The notes beneath the pieces were generated by a model. The model searched no databases. It was not told the origin of the DNA and worked only from the letters and a program-made list of their open reading frames with translations. From positions 34,298-98,297 of the forward strand of contig NYSW01000063.1 of assembly GCA_002683195.1 (NCBI GenBank): DNA of 64,000 bases, given 5' to 3'. A program made the position numbers and the translations under genes. Source of the DNA: Phycisphaerae bacterium. GTDB taxonomy: Bacteria; Planctomycetota; Phycisphaerae; Phycisphaerales; SM1A02. This document shows, in pieces, positions 7,353 through 15,357 of the stretch (its first letter is position 1; each line of letters starts with the position of its first letter).

Positions 7353-7688
7353 TCAGTAACGCGGGATCGTTCCGTCGACTTCAAGACTCCAGCGATCGAT
7401 CCCTCCGGCGGCTGACAGGACGTCCTCGAATCCTGCTTCTCGCAGAAAGGCGACGACCTGAAGGCTGCGAACGCCATGGTGGCACATGACCACGATGCCG
7501 CGATCCGAATGCTCTTCAAGTTCTGGAAGCCGGGATCGGACGTCGGCCATCGGAACGTGCAGTGCCGCTTCGACCCGGGCGATCGCCAGTTCTTCGTCCG
7601 ATCGGCAGTCGATCAGAAGGGGGGGATCTTCGGTCTTCAGTCCGTCCGCGAGTGCTGACGGTTCGATCTCCCACGGGTGCTGGCTCAT
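7353..7688 (-). CDS. Single-domain rhodanese (sulfurtransferase-like) protein
   Basis: 111 residues from ATG 7688. One rhodanese domain: LLIDCRSDEELAIARVEAALHVPM at the start, then the active-site loop CHHGVRS with catalytic Cys69, then the helix LREAGFEDV and GGIDRW. GlpE/PspE-type proteins transfer sulfane sulfur or act as redox/persulfide relays in the cytosol. The start overlaps the stop of the upstream lipoprotein gene by 4 nt. No sulfur-metabolism gene is adjacent. Confidence 0.9.
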   Translation of the reverse strand: MSQHPWEIEPSALADGLKTEDPPLLIDCRSDEELAIARVEAALHVPMADVRSRLPELEEHSDRGIVVMCHHGVRSLQVVAFLREAGFEDVLSAAGGIDRWSLEVDGTIPRY

Positions 7689-8242
7689 GAGTCGTCTCCA
7701 GTTCGAGCGGTCGCTGGTTCCGGCAACAGAGCCCAGGAGGCGTCCGGTCCCTCCTGAACCGACCACGGGGGAGTCAGGATCATCCGAATCGGCGACTCCA
7801 CGAGATCCCATGCGGCCGCGAAGGGGGCCAGAACGCCACTGAAGATGACGACGCCGGGATCGGTTTCGACGATGAGCGCCGTGTTCGCGGTCGGGAAGTC
7901 ATCGGAGGGGACTTTTCGTCCGGCCGTCGTCGGGCTTCCAGCAGCAATGGGGCGATCGACGTAGGTGGGCTCGTGGCGGACCGAAGCCGTGGGAATTCGG
8001 ATCTGAACCCGCTTCCAGTCGCTCCGATCCCACGGATCCTCGCTGGACGAGGCGAGGGACGGATCCCCGGTTCGGAGCGAGGAGGTTTCCGGAGTGGCAC
8101 CTTCGCTCAGCGCGGGCAGGGGCTCGATGTCCAGAAGATCGTTGGTCTGCTCGAGGCAGCCTCCAAGCGGCGCCAGGCAGACGAGCATGCCGATGAACGC
8201 CGTTGGGTTCGGGAAGTTTGCGGGGCGGTCTCGCTGACTCAT
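7685..8242 (-). CDS. Hypothetical lipoprotein
   Basis: 185 residues from ATG 8242. The N-terminus has a hydrophobic segment (AFIGMLVCLAPLGG) ending in a lipobox with Cys29, so it should be lipidated and anchored in the envelope. The mature part begins with an acidic, serine-rich linker, then a stretch with beta character (TALIVETDPGVVIFSG) and a conserved-looking FAAAWDLVESPIRMI segment. I recognise no family. It overlaps recX upstream and the rhodanese gene downstream by 4 nt each, so it is tightly coupled in this chain. Confidence 0.75.
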   Translation of the reverse strand: MSQRDRPANFPNPTAFIGMLVCLAPLGGCLEQTNDLLDIEPLPALSEGATPETSSLRTGDPSLASSSEDPWDRSDWKRVQIRIPTASVRHEPTYVDRPIAAGSPTTAGRKVPSDDFPTANTALIVETDPGVVIFSGVLAPFAAAWDLVESPIRMILTPPWSVQEGPDASWALLPEPATARTGDDS

Positions 8243-8757
8243 GGGGTCGGATCCTCTGGCTGTGATTCGTCGTGAAGGCCGCAGTGTCGCAGGGCGGCGC
8301 GGATCGTGTCGGCATCGAAGCCCCGGCGGGCCAGGCGTCCCATCAGGCGGGCGGAATCAGGTGGTGTGGCACCGCGTCGCGTCCGCTCGATGATCAAAAT
8401 CGCCGCGTCGAGTTCGGGATCCTCTCCCGGGCTTTCGGAGGAGGCGATGGCGAGCCCGGCCGAGATCGAGGAATCATCCGCTCCGGCCGTTTCCAACCGG
8501 GCTCGGCATTCCGCGGCGCTTCGGCCGGCCGCTCGCCAGCGAGCGATCTTGTGACTCGCAAGGGTGTCGTCGTCGAGCAACCCTCGGCGCTGGAACGAGG
8601 CGATCACGTTCTCCACCGATTCCGCGAGAAATCCGGCGGCGAGAAGCCGATCCCTCAGATCCGACGAAAAGTGATCTCGTCGGGCCATCAGGTCCAGGCC
8701 GTGTCGCTCGACCGGATCCGGGGGGGGCGAGTCATCGCTCTGGTGGCGGGAGTTCAT
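8239..8757 (-). CDS. recX: RecX-family regulatory protein
   Basis: 172 residues from ATG 8757. RecX-type three-helix repeats are visible: ERHGLDLMARRDHFSSDLRD, LLAAGFLAESVENVIASFQR, RGLLDDDTLASHKIARW, and at the C-terminus LMGRLARRGFDADTIRAAL. RecX proteins bind RecA filaments and usually limit recombinase activity. No recA is in this window, which is unusual since recX often follows recA. The start overlaps the upstream TPR gene and the end overlaps the lipoprotein gene (4 nt each). Family assignment rests on repeat pattern rather than strong identity. Confidence 0.8.
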   Translation of the reverse strand: MNSRHQSDDSPPPDPVERHGLDLMARRDHFSSDLRDRLLAAGFLAESVENVIASFQRRGLLDDDTLASHKIARWRAAGRSAAECRARLETAGADDSSISAGLAIASSESPGEDPELDAAILIIERTRRGATPPDSARLMGRLARRGFDADTIRAALRHCGLHDESQPEDPTP

Positions 8758-9074
8758 CCGGAGAGCGACTCGAGCAGACCATTGAGTTCGCTCTCGGCGT
8801 GGGCGTCGCCGGATCGTTTCGCGGCTGCGAGGCCCTCGCGAACCGCGGCGATGGCTTCCTCCACTCGTCCCAGATCCTCGAGCGAGCGGGCCTGGTGGAA
8901 ATGGACATAGCCGTCGTCCGGAGCGGCCGCGGCCGCCTTGGCGTACCACTCGAGAGCGGTTTCGTGTTCACCTTTTCCGGCATGCTCCTGGGCGATGCCG
9001 TAGAGGCAGAAGGCGTCGCCGGGATCGGCGTCGAGCATGGCGAGCAGTTTCGAGAGGCGGTCTGGCTGGGTCAT
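8754..9074 (-). CDS. Small TPR protein
   Basis: 106 residues from ATG 9074. Two to three tetratricopeptide units cover nearly the whole protein: DAFCLYGIAQEHAGKGEHETALEWYAKA, then GYVHFHQARSLEDLGRVEEAIAAVREGL. No signal peptide, so probably a cytosolic adaptor. It is the first gene of a five-gene minus-strand chain ending in cdsA. The start lies 86 nt from the divergent start at 9161, so promoters for both directions must be in that short gap. Confidence 0.85.
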   Translation of the reverse strand: MTQPDRLSKLLAMLDADPGDAFCLYGIAQEHAGKGEHETALEWYAKAAAAAPDDGYVHFHQARSLEDLGRVEEAIAAVREGLAAAKRSGDAHAESELNGLLESLSG

Positions 9075-9160
9075 GCCGTGATTGTGAGGATGTTGGCCGC
9101 CGGGAGCAACCCCGCCAGCGGTCCAGGTGTGGGCGGCTCGGTTCGACCGGAGGGGGCTTG

Positions 9161-10765
9161 ATGGCATACCCTCGCATCATGATCCGACCGTCGAACCTTG
9201 TGGCCGGGCTTCCCGGTCTGTGCGTGGTGCTGGCCATTCTCGGGGGCTGCGAGCCGAGCTATGCACCTCGGCAGACCATCGATCTCCGGCCGAGGACCTT
9301 GGAAATCGACAATCACCACGGCGGTACGCGTCGAATAAGCATCTACCACGACGGGCAGTGGTATCAGACCTTCGGCCCGTCGATCGAGGTCATCGACCCG
9401 GAAGACGGGCTTCGAATCGCCAAGATCGATCACCAGCCCTGGGGTGAGATCGGGCCGATTTCCGACATGATCGTGACGGACGGGCCGGAGCCCGAATTGG
9501 TGGTCATCCATGCCGGGGACCGCCTGGTTCGATATCAACTCACCAATCCACGTCGTCCGCTGCTGGAAGAGGAGATCGATTCCGACACCCTCGGCATCGA
9601 GCCGTATCTCCTCTCCCAGGAAGGTGGGCGGGTCTGGGCGTCCGGTCGCGGAGGTGCGATTCCGATCGAATCGCCGGGGTCCCCGATTCTTCCGCAAGGC
9701 AGTGACGGCGAGCCGGTCGGGCGAGTGGTTGCCACGGGGCAGGGGCTCGCCGCGTCGGTGGGACGTCGGATTCTTTCCATCGAGGACGGCCGCTATCTCG
9801 GGGCCGCAAGCGAACTTCAGCCATTGCCGGTGGCCCTGGCCGAGGAGATCGACCTGCCCGATGGCGTGGTCTTCATCCTCCGGGGCAACAAGGCATCCAC
9901 GGTCGGCATCATGGGCGGCGACCTGCGGCAACGCGATCACAAGGTCTTTCCCGTCTCGATCTTCTCGGCTCGCGTTCTTGGGGGCCGCCTGTGGGCGGTG
10001 ATGCCGGAGGAGATCGTGACCTGGCCGATCGAACAGGGAGGTCGTCTGGGATCGCCGATCTTCGTCCCGATCAAGGGCGCGCGGGACATCGCCATGCTCC
10101 GGGAGAACTATTACGCGGTGGGCGGAACGTTCGGCCGGGCGATCTATCGCCTCAAGGCGGATGGCAACGGCGACGCCGACACCTTCTTCGCGGTCGAGCG
10201 CAATCCGGGGCGAGTCACCATGGCGGTCGGCGACGGCCGACGCGTGCTGGCGGGCAGTGAAGAAGGGAGTTGGCTCTACAAGATCGGAGGCAGCGTCGAA
10301 CTCAGTGATCGCCCGCTGCGAAACAACGCCGGTCAGGTCGACGAGATCACGTTGTCCTGGTGTGACGCCTCGATCGAAGAGGACGGTGCGCTGCTTCGCA
10401 TCGAGCCCATCGAAGGCGAGACGTTCGACTGGTCACCTCCGCGAGAAGGACTGGTCTACACCCTCGAAGCCTCGGGTGAATATCTCTTCGCGGGCCATGA
10501 CGACGGCCTCGAATGCTTCGGGTACCGGGACGGAGGGGTCGTTCGCGTCGGAGGAGTCTCGATGGAGGGGCCGGTCGCCTGGTTGTTCCGGCCCCGGGTG
10601 GGTGATGACGTCGCGTTCGTCAGCGCCTTCGGCGGACTTGGAACCGTCAAGGTGATCGCCGACCCGGATGCGGACCCCGCGTTGATCAAGGAGGTTCGGC
10701 GGGACGAAGCCGAGAAGGTCGAACGCAGGATGCGTCAGGAAGCCGGCATGCCCCCGATGCGTTGA
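9161..10765 (+). CDS. Large lipoprotein, probably beta-propeller-like
   Basis: 534 residues. ATG 9161 has GGAGGGGG just upstream; ATG 9179 is an alternative. A signal segment (LVAGLPGLCVVLAILGG) ends in a lipobox with Cys30. The rest alternates short beta-rich blocks with G-x-x-(L/V)-W/V-A-x-G patterns (GRVWASGRGGAIPIE, GQGLAASVGRRILS, DGRRVLAGSEEGSWLYKI, GEYLFAGHDDGLECF), consistent with a WD/PQQ-like propeller, though no canonical repeat signature is present. It is a single-gene unit, divergent from the recX chain. Function unknown; likely an envelope binding or scaffold protein. Confidence 0.75.
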   Translation: MAYPRIMIRPSNLVAGLPGLCVVLAILGGCEPSYAPRQTIDLRPRTLEIDNHHGGTRRISIYHDGQWYQTFGPSIEVIDPEDGLRIAKIDHQPWGEIGPISDMIVTDGPEPELVVIHAGDRLVRYQLTNPRRPLLEEEIDSDTLGIEPYLLSQEGGRVWASGRGGAIPIESPGSPILPQGSDGEPVGRVVATGQGLAASVGRRILSIEDGRYLGAASELQPLPVALAEEIDLPDGVVFILRGNKASTVGIMGGDLRQRDHKVFPVSIFSARVLGGRLWAVMPEEIVTWPIEQGGRLGSPIFVPIKGARDIAMLRENYYAVGGTFGRAIYRLKADGNGDADTFFAVERNPGRVTMAVGDGRRVLAGSEEGSWLYKIGGSVELSDRPLRNNAGQVDEITLSWCDASIEEDGALLRIEPIEGETFDWSPPREGLVYTLEASGEYLFAGHDDGLECFGYRDGGVVRVGGVSMEGPVAWLFRPRVGDDVAFVSAFGGLGTVKVIADPDADPALIKEVRRDEAEKVERRMRQEAGMPPMR

Positions 10766-10784
10766 GCATTCTCGGCGTGGACGG

Positions 10785-11492
10785 TCAGGTGACGGCGTTG
10801 GAACAGAAGCGACGGCAGACCGGGTCCTCGGCACAGGAAGCCCCGCGAGCCTTGCAACTTCGTCGTCCCTGAAAGATGAAGAGGTGGCTCAGAAGGCACC
10901 ACGACGGTCTCGGAAAGAGCGTCATGAGGTGTCGTTCGATGCGCTTCGGATCCTCTTCCTCGGAATCCACCAACCCGAAACGGCGAGACAGCCGGCCTAC
11001 ATGGGTGTCCACCACCACGCCTTCGTTGATTCCAAAGGCATTTCCCAGCACCACGTTGGCGGTCTTGCGGGCGACTCCCGGCAGTTCGAGCAGGGCATCC
11101 ATGTCTGCGGGTACTTCGCCGCGGTGCCGCTCGGTGACCAGAGTCATCGCACCGTGAACCGATCGGGCCTTGTTTCGCCAGAAGTTCAGGGTTCGAACCA
11201 GCGGTTCGATCTCGGCGGGGGTCGCAGCGGCATAGTCGGCGGGAGTCGGAAAGGCCGCGAAGAGCCCGGGGGTCGCCTTGTTGACCCCGACGTCGGTGGC
11301 CTGGGCGGAAAGAATCGTGGCGACCAGAAGTTCATGCGGGTTGGCGGCGTCGAGTTCACATCGAGCGTGAGGATGTCGACGTCGAAGAGCCGCGAGCACC
11401 TGGCCCGCACGCTTGATGTCCGCGGCGGATCGTTCGGGAAGGTCGAAACCCTTCTTGCTCCGGGGTCCGCCGACCGGGGGGGATTCCATCAT
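10785..11492 (-). CDS. nth: Endonuclease III-family DNA glycosylase/AP lyase
   Basis: 235 residues from ATG 11492, which overlaps the upstream stop (ATGA). It removes oxidised pyrimidines and cleaves at abasic sites. The helix-hairpin-helix LPGVARKTANVVLG contains the catalytic Lys143, and VDTHVGR carries the catalytic Asp162. The C-terminal cluster cysteines are C213, C220, C226 and C230, giving spacing 6-5-3. The usual iron-sulfur loop has spacing 6-2-5, and the expected third cysteine position is Asp223. Four cysteines remain, so a cluster is still conceivable in a rearranged loop. The gene is third in an operon with moaE and a membrane protein. Confidence 0.9.
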   Translation of the reverse strand: MMESPPVGGPRSKKGFDLPERSAADIKRAGQVLAALRRRHPHARCELDAANPHELLVATILSAQATDVGVNKATPGLFAAFPTPADYAAATPAEIEPLVRTLNFWRNKARSVHGAMTLVTERHRGEVPADMDALLELPGVARKTANVVLGNAFGINEGVVVDTHVGRLSRRFGLVDSEEEDPKRIERHLMTLFPRPSWCLLSHLFIFQGRRSCKARGASCAEDPVCRRFCSNAVT

Positions 11493-12079
11493 GAGACCGA
11501 CTCCTTCGCCGCCCTGGTCGCGGAGGTTCGGGTGGCGATGCCGCCGGTGATGATCGCCGACAGCAGAAGGATCATTTCGATTCCAAGAAGTCGCGACGCC
11601 GTCTGGTGAAGCGGATCGAAGACGGCCCACGCCGCCTCCGCCGCGGCTCGGTCGTTGGCGAGCACGGCTTCACGCCACGCGGTCAGCGAAACACCCAGGG
11701 GAGGACCGACGAAGACCAGATACCAACCAAGAACCAGGGTGGCGAGGATCACCGCCACCACGGCGAGTCGCCGGCCCATCCCTTGGCCGGACGGACGGAA
11801 TCGGGTGCCGATCAACGCGACCCAGGCCACGATGGCGGCGACGAAACATGCCACGTCGGAGGCTAGAAAAAGGGGATTGGTGACGAAGCCCGCCACGAAT
11901 CGGCCGGATGCCTCGGGATCGCCCGCGAAGTAGTCCCGGGTCCCCTCCATGGTGACCCCGAGTCGAGGGAGCCGGGTGAACGCGATCATCGCCGCGGCGC
12001 CGGGGATCGCGATCGCGGTCGTCCAGGTCACCAGGGCCAGCCACCAAGCGGCGGCGAGAATTCCTCGGATTCCGTTCAT
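11489..12079 (-). CDS. Four-helix integral membrane protein of unknown function
   Basis: 196 residues from ATG 12079. Four hydrophobic segments: about residues 6-32 (ILAAAWWLALVTWTTAIAIP), 70-90 (NPLFLASDVACFVAAIVAWV), 103-128 (LAVVAVILATLVLGWYLVFV) and 164-183 (LLGIEMILLLSAIITGGI). The loops contain a phenylalanine- and arginine-bearing first loop and a DPLHQTASRL helix before the last membrane segment, similar in layout to DUF4149/TMEM205-like proteins; that assignment is tentative. It overlaps moaE upstream and nth downstream by 4 nt each. Confidence 0.75.
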   Translation of the reverse strand: MNGIRGILAAAWWLALVTWTTAIAIPGAAAMIAFTRLPRLGVTMEGTRDYFAGDPEASGRFVAGFVTNPLFLASDVACFVAAIVAWVALIGTRFRPSGQGMGRRLAVVAVILATLVLGWYLVFVGPPLGVSLTAWREAVLANDRAAAEAAWAVFDPLHQTASRLLGIEMILLLSAIITGGIATRTSATRAAKESVS

Positions 12080-12567
12080 GTCGTTTTCTCGGAATTGGAT
12101 TCAGGGAGCGGTGAAGTGGCGGTCGACCAGGTCGTCCCATCCTGCCACCGTTCCCGTTTCCAGATCGGAATCTCCTGCTTGAGGCGATCGATCGCTTCCC
12201 GGCAGGCGGTGAATGCGGCGTCGCGGTGATCCGCGATCGCGACGATATGGACACTCGCGCTTCCGACCGGGACCGAGCCACGGGCGTGTTCGATGGAGAG
12301 AAGGCGAAGCTGGTGCCGATCGGCGATGTCTCGGGCGAGGTCGGCAAGTCGGTCGGACGTGAGCGGTTCGGCCGCGTCGTATTCCAGTCCGAGCAATTCG
12401 CCATGATCCGGATGGCGTTCCGGTCTGGTCGTGCCCACGAAGGTGCAGGTGCCTCCACCCGCATGGCTCCGGGGCGGCGCAACCGGGCCCGGGTCGATGG
12501 GTCCCTGGACGAGGGAGACCTGGATCACCGGTTCCGATTCGGCATGGATGGAGCGAATAGTGGGCAC
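12076..12567 (-). CDS. moaE: Molybdopterin synthase catalytic subunit MoaE
   Basis: 163 residues from GTG 12567, with AGGA 7 nt upstream. MoaE binds thiocarboxylated MoaD and inserts two sulfurs into precursor Z to make molybdopterin. Family landmarks: GGTCTFVGTTR near the start, LEYDAAEPL, the central HARGSVPVGSASVHIVAIAD strand pair, a DHRDAAFTACREAIDRLK helix and the active-site PIWKRE with its lysine. MoaD, MoaA and MoaC are not in the window; the moaB-type gene lies 0.9 kb away on the same strand across an opposite-strand gene. It is first in an operon with a membrane protein and nth. Confidence 0.9.
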   Translation of the reverse strand: MPTIRSIHAESEPVIQVSLVQGPIDPGPVAPPRSHAGGGTCTFVGTTRPERHPDHGELLGLEYDAAEPLTSDRLADLARDIADRHQLRLLSIEHARGSVPVGSASVHIVAIADHRDAAFTACREAIDRLKQEIPIWKRERWQDGTTWSTATSPLPESNSEKTT

Positions 12568-12643
12568 GTCCGGATCCTACGGGCAAACCGATGGTGGTTC
12601 GTCGGCTCGACCGCGCATCGCTCACTCCCGTACATTCCAATCC

Positions 12644-13462
12644 ATGTCTGATTCCAGTGATCCTCGACCGGCCGTGGCCGTCACCCTGGCGCCCCTCGGG
12701 CCTGATCCTCGCACCGGCCTGCAGATCGCCGCCGCTTTGGCGGTTCGCGGGGTCCAGGTTTCCGCCGGGCAGGCCGGGACCCGTGCCCGCGATCTTGATC
12801 GATCGGGGCGTCGCGACCTCTTGATCGCGGCCCGGCGTCTTGAACTCGACGTGGTCGGCATCGACGCCTGGTTCAAACCGGAGGATCTCCTGGATCCCGC
12901 GCGAGTCGATGACGCGGTGACCGCCTTGCTCGCCACGATCGAACTGGCGTCGGATCTGGGAGCCATTCCGGTTTCGACTCGTTTTCCTGCCGAAGGCGGT
13001 GAGGAAGCGATCGAAGCGTTGATGGGGGCCGGGAATCGAGTGGGCGTTTCACTGATTGATCACGGGGTGCCGCCTCGTGGAATGTCGGTTCGGCCGATCG
13101 ATGTCAAGCGTCCGGCGTCCGGACTCGTGATTCCGGGATCCACCGAGGAGGTCGCGGTCTCGAGCCCTCCGATCGGCGAGTTGATCGAAGGTCTGGGCCT
13201 CGGCATCGATCCGCCGAGCTGGCTGGTGGCGGGCCTCGACCCGTTCGACGCCGCCGGCCGGGGAGTCTGGTCACTCCGATTGGCCGATCTCACGGCGGAC
13301 GGCATGCGGATTCCTGCGGGTGACCCGGATGGCCGGGTGGATCCCGTGAGTCTTCTGGCCGCCGCTCGGACGGGCGGACTCCGACACGATCCGATCATCG
13401 ATGCTCGACGATGGATCGATCCGGTCGCCGGCGTTCGTTCGACCCTGGCCAGTCTGGCCTGA
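12644..13462 (+). CDS. Hypothetical protein, sugar-isomerase/TIM-barrel-like
   Basis: 272 residues from ATG 12644. No signal peptide or membrane helix. The opening AVAVTLAPLGPDPRTGLQIAA, the RLELDVVGIDAWFKPEDLLDP strand, and the repeating strand-helix pattern (ASDLGAIPVSTRFP, NRVGVSLIDHG) suggest an alpha/beta barrel of the xylose-isomerase-like kind, but the usual metal-ligand E/D/H set is not evident. The C-terminal third ends with a G-V-W-S-L-R-L-A-D-L strand and is rich in D and G. I recognise no family. It is a single gene between the divergent moaE operon and the convergent moaB gene. Confidence 0.7.
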   Translation: MSDSSDPRPAVAVTLAPLGPDPRTGLQIAAALAVRGVQVSAGQAGTRARDLDRSGRRDLLIAARRLELDVVGIDAWFKPEDLLDPARVDDAVTALLATIELASDLGAIPVSTRFPAEGGEEAIEALMGAGNRVGVSLIDHGVPPRGMSVRPIDVKRPASGLVIPGSTEEVAVSSPPIGELIEGLGLGIDPPSWLVAGLDPFDAAGRGVWSLRLADLTADGMRIPAGDPDGRVDPVSLLAAARTGGLRHDPIIDARRWIDPVAGVRSTLASLA

Positions 13463-13478
13463 ATCCCCTCGAAGGCCA

Positions 13479-13508
13479 GCGGTCTTCAGCGGTCTTCAGA
13501 GGTCTTCG
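13479..13508. repeat. 10-bp tandem repeat across the moaB stop codon
   Basis: The unit GCGGTCTTCA occurs about 2.8 times. On the minus strand one copy supplies the TGA stop of moaB and another lies beyond it. Likely a small slippage expansion without function. Confidence 0.6.
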
Positions 13509-14073
13509 TGGGCGGCGGCGTCTGGCCGCCTGCGACCTGCCATGCCGCGTGCGCGAGGATGGGCAGGATCACACCAGACGTCGCAGAGGCGACGGCGTGC
13601 ACCGATCCCGGCATCGTGAAGATCAGGACGGCGGTCGCGGCCGGGGCGAGTGAAAGCGGTCGATCGGCGACTCCGGCGATCGCCCGGCCCAGAATGGCCG
13701 CGGGACCGATTTCGTCCACGCCGAGGCGTCGAACCAACTCGCCGTAGCCGGGCATCTCGATCCTGAGATGTCGCCGGACCACCTCGACGGTGCCATCACG
13801 AGGGGCGAGGCCGGTTCCCCCGGTCAGGAAGATCGCGCGGAGGTCAGGGTTCGCAAGACCGGTTTGAATGGCGGTTTCGATCGCTTCCGGATCATCGGGT
13901 ACCAGGCAACGATCTCGCACCACGTGTCCGGCGTCGGTGAGCAACGCCTCGAGGCGATCGCCTCCACGGTCGGTCTCTCGGGTCCTGGTGTCGCTCACGG
14001 TGATCACCGCCACCGGGAGGGAGGCACTCCGGGGATCGTTCGCAGCGATGTTTTCGTGGTCTTCGACGCTCAT
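13486..14073 (-). CDS. moaB: MoaB/Mog-family molybdopterin biosynthesis protein
   Basis: 195 residues from ATG 14073. The MoCF fold is clear: VAVITVSDTRTRETDRGGD at the start, IFLTGGTGLAPRDGTVEV in the middle (MPT-binding glycine loop and conserved Asp), and MPGYGELVRRLGVDEIGPAAILGRA. Mog/MoaB proteins adenylylate molybdopterin before metal insertion. C-terminal MPGSVHAVASA is also typical. The 3' end contains a 10-bp tandem repeat (GCGGTCTTCA, about 2.8 copies, 13479-13508) that includes the stop codon, so the last residues look freshly duplicated. Together with moaE nearby it implies a molybdoenzyme elsewhere in the genome. Confidence 0.9.
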   Translation of the reverse strand: MSVEDHENIAANDPRSASLPVAVITVSDTRTRETDRGGDRLEALLTDAGHVVRDRCLVPDDPEAIETAIQTGLANPDLRAIFLTGGTGLAPRDGTVEVVRRHLRIEMPGYGELVRRLGVDEIGPAAILGRAIAGVADRPLSLAPAATAVLIFTMPGSVHAVASATSGVILPILAHAAWQVAGGQTPPPTKTSEDR

Positions 14074-14099
14074 GCCGATCGACGGTAGCGTGGCGAGCG

Positions 14100-14492
14100 A
14101 TGAAGATCATCGGACACGGCATCGATCTGGTCGAGATCGCTCGAATCGAGCGAATGCTCACTGACCACGCAACCCGATTCACCCATCGGTGCTTCACCGA
14201 GTCGGAGCGGGATTACGCCGAGGCGGCGGAGGCGGTGCGGGGCGAACGATACGCGGCGAGATTCGCCGCCAAAGAAGCGATTCTCAAGGCTTTGGGAACC
14301 GGGCTTCGCGATGGAATCGATTGGACGGACTTGACGATCACCAGGGATTCGCTGGGGAAACCCGGGGTGATTCTGACCGGGCGGGCGGCCCAGATCGCCA
14401 AGGAAGCGGGAATTCACGGCTGGCATCTGTCGCTGACCCACGCCGGGGGAATGGCGATGGCAAGCGTGATCGCGGCCGGCGAGCCTTCGTGA
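14100..14492 (+). CDS. acpS: Holo-[acyl-carrier-protein] synthase
   Basis: 130 residues from ATG 14100. It transfers 4'-phosphopantetheine from CoA to the acyl carrier protein serine. Metal and catalytic residues are in place: GHGIDLVEIARIE (Asp9) and ARFAAKEAILKALGTG (Glu59). The C-terminal LSLTHAGGMAMASVIA strand is standard. Length matches the AcpS class of phosphopantetheinyl transferases. The start is only 26 nt from the divergent moaB start, so promoters overlap. Confidence 0.95.
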   Translation: MKIIGHGIDLVEIARIERMLTDHATRFTHRCFTESERDYAEAAEAVRGERYAARFAAKEAILKALGTGLRDGIDWTDLTITRDSLGKPGVILTGRAAQIAKEAGIHGWHLSLTHAGGMAMASVIAAGEPS

Positions 14493-14551
14493 GTGATCGA
14501 GGATGATCGGGGAACCCGGACCTTTTCGTCCGCTGCCGCTACCATTCGGAC

Positions 14552-15343
14552 ATGCCGAGACGATCGGGGCCCACGCTCTATGAAGTGATGTCGCAGTCGG
14601 CCGCCTCCAAGCGGTCCGCGCCGTCCCGAGGCGCCACTCGTACCAGCGATGAACGGCCGGGAAATTCAGCCCTCCTCACGCCGGGCTCGGCCGTTCGTTT
14701 CCCGGTGGGTTACATCTGGACGGCCATTGTCCTGATGGTGGGGCTGGTGATTGGCGCTTATTTTCTGGGGTCCGAGCATGGGCGGGAAGCCGGCCGAGCA
14801 GAAGCCGGAGTGGTTGAAAATGCCCGAGAGATCGCCCGAGAAGAAGCTGGAATGTTGCGAGAAGTGGAGGGGCCCGGCCGGATTGCGGGTCGGGCAGATC
14901 TTGATTTCGACCCGCCTCGAAAGCCCTCAAACCCTGTTTCGACGCCAGAAAATGTCACCTCAGGGCTCCCCGCGATGCCCGAGGGGGCCCGGGCGTTGGA
15001 TCGCAATCGGAACCTTCAGATCGAATGTCGAGAGCGGGGCTACGCCTATAACCAGATCATCGGCGGGATCCCTCTGAAGAATGCCCTGCACGTGGCGGCC
15101 GAGATTCGGGCCGCCGGAGAGGATCTGGGACTTGACGCCATTGTGGTGGAACGTCAAACTAGAGGATCTCGAGTGAAATCCGGAAGCGTCATGCTTCTAC
15201 CGGGTTTCCGGTTGCCTCAGTCCTCATCGGAAAAGGCGGCCTGGAAACGCCGAATCAGTGAACTCTCACGGCGTCTCGCCGATGATCCGTTCCTGAAGTC
15301 CGACCCGACGCCCTTCTCGGATTACATCCAAGTTTCCTTCTGA
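14552..15343 (+). CDS. Membrane-anchored protein of unknown function
   Basis: 263 residues from ATG 14552. Residues 1-50 are polar and basic (cytosolic tail with PRRSGPTLYEV near the start), then one membrane segment (VGYIWTAIVLMVGLVIGAYFL, about 52-72), then an acidic helix (EAGRAEAGVVENAREIAREEAG) and a mixed domain of about 130 residues containing LKNALHVAAEIRAAGEDLGLDAI and a positively charged C-terminal helix. The C-terminal part has the size of a SPOR-like alpha/beta fold but I cannot confirm it. It sits 59 nt after acpS and 14 nt before the small basic protein gene, probably one operon with the latter. Confidence 0.75.
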   Translation: MPRRSGPTLYEVMSQSAASKRSAPSRGATRTSDERPGNSALLTPGSAVRFPVGYIWTAIVLMVGLVIGAYFLGSEHGREAGRAEAGVVENAREIAREEAGMLREVEGPGRIAGRADLDFDPPRKPSNPVSTPENVTSGLPAMPEGARALDRNRNLQIECRERGYAYNQIIGGIPLKNALHVAAEIRAAGEDLGLDAIVVERQTRGSRVKSGSVMLLPGFRLPQSSSEKAAWKRRISELSRRLADDPFLKSDPTPFSDYIQVSF

Positions 15344-15357
15344 CTGAGATCCCCGCC

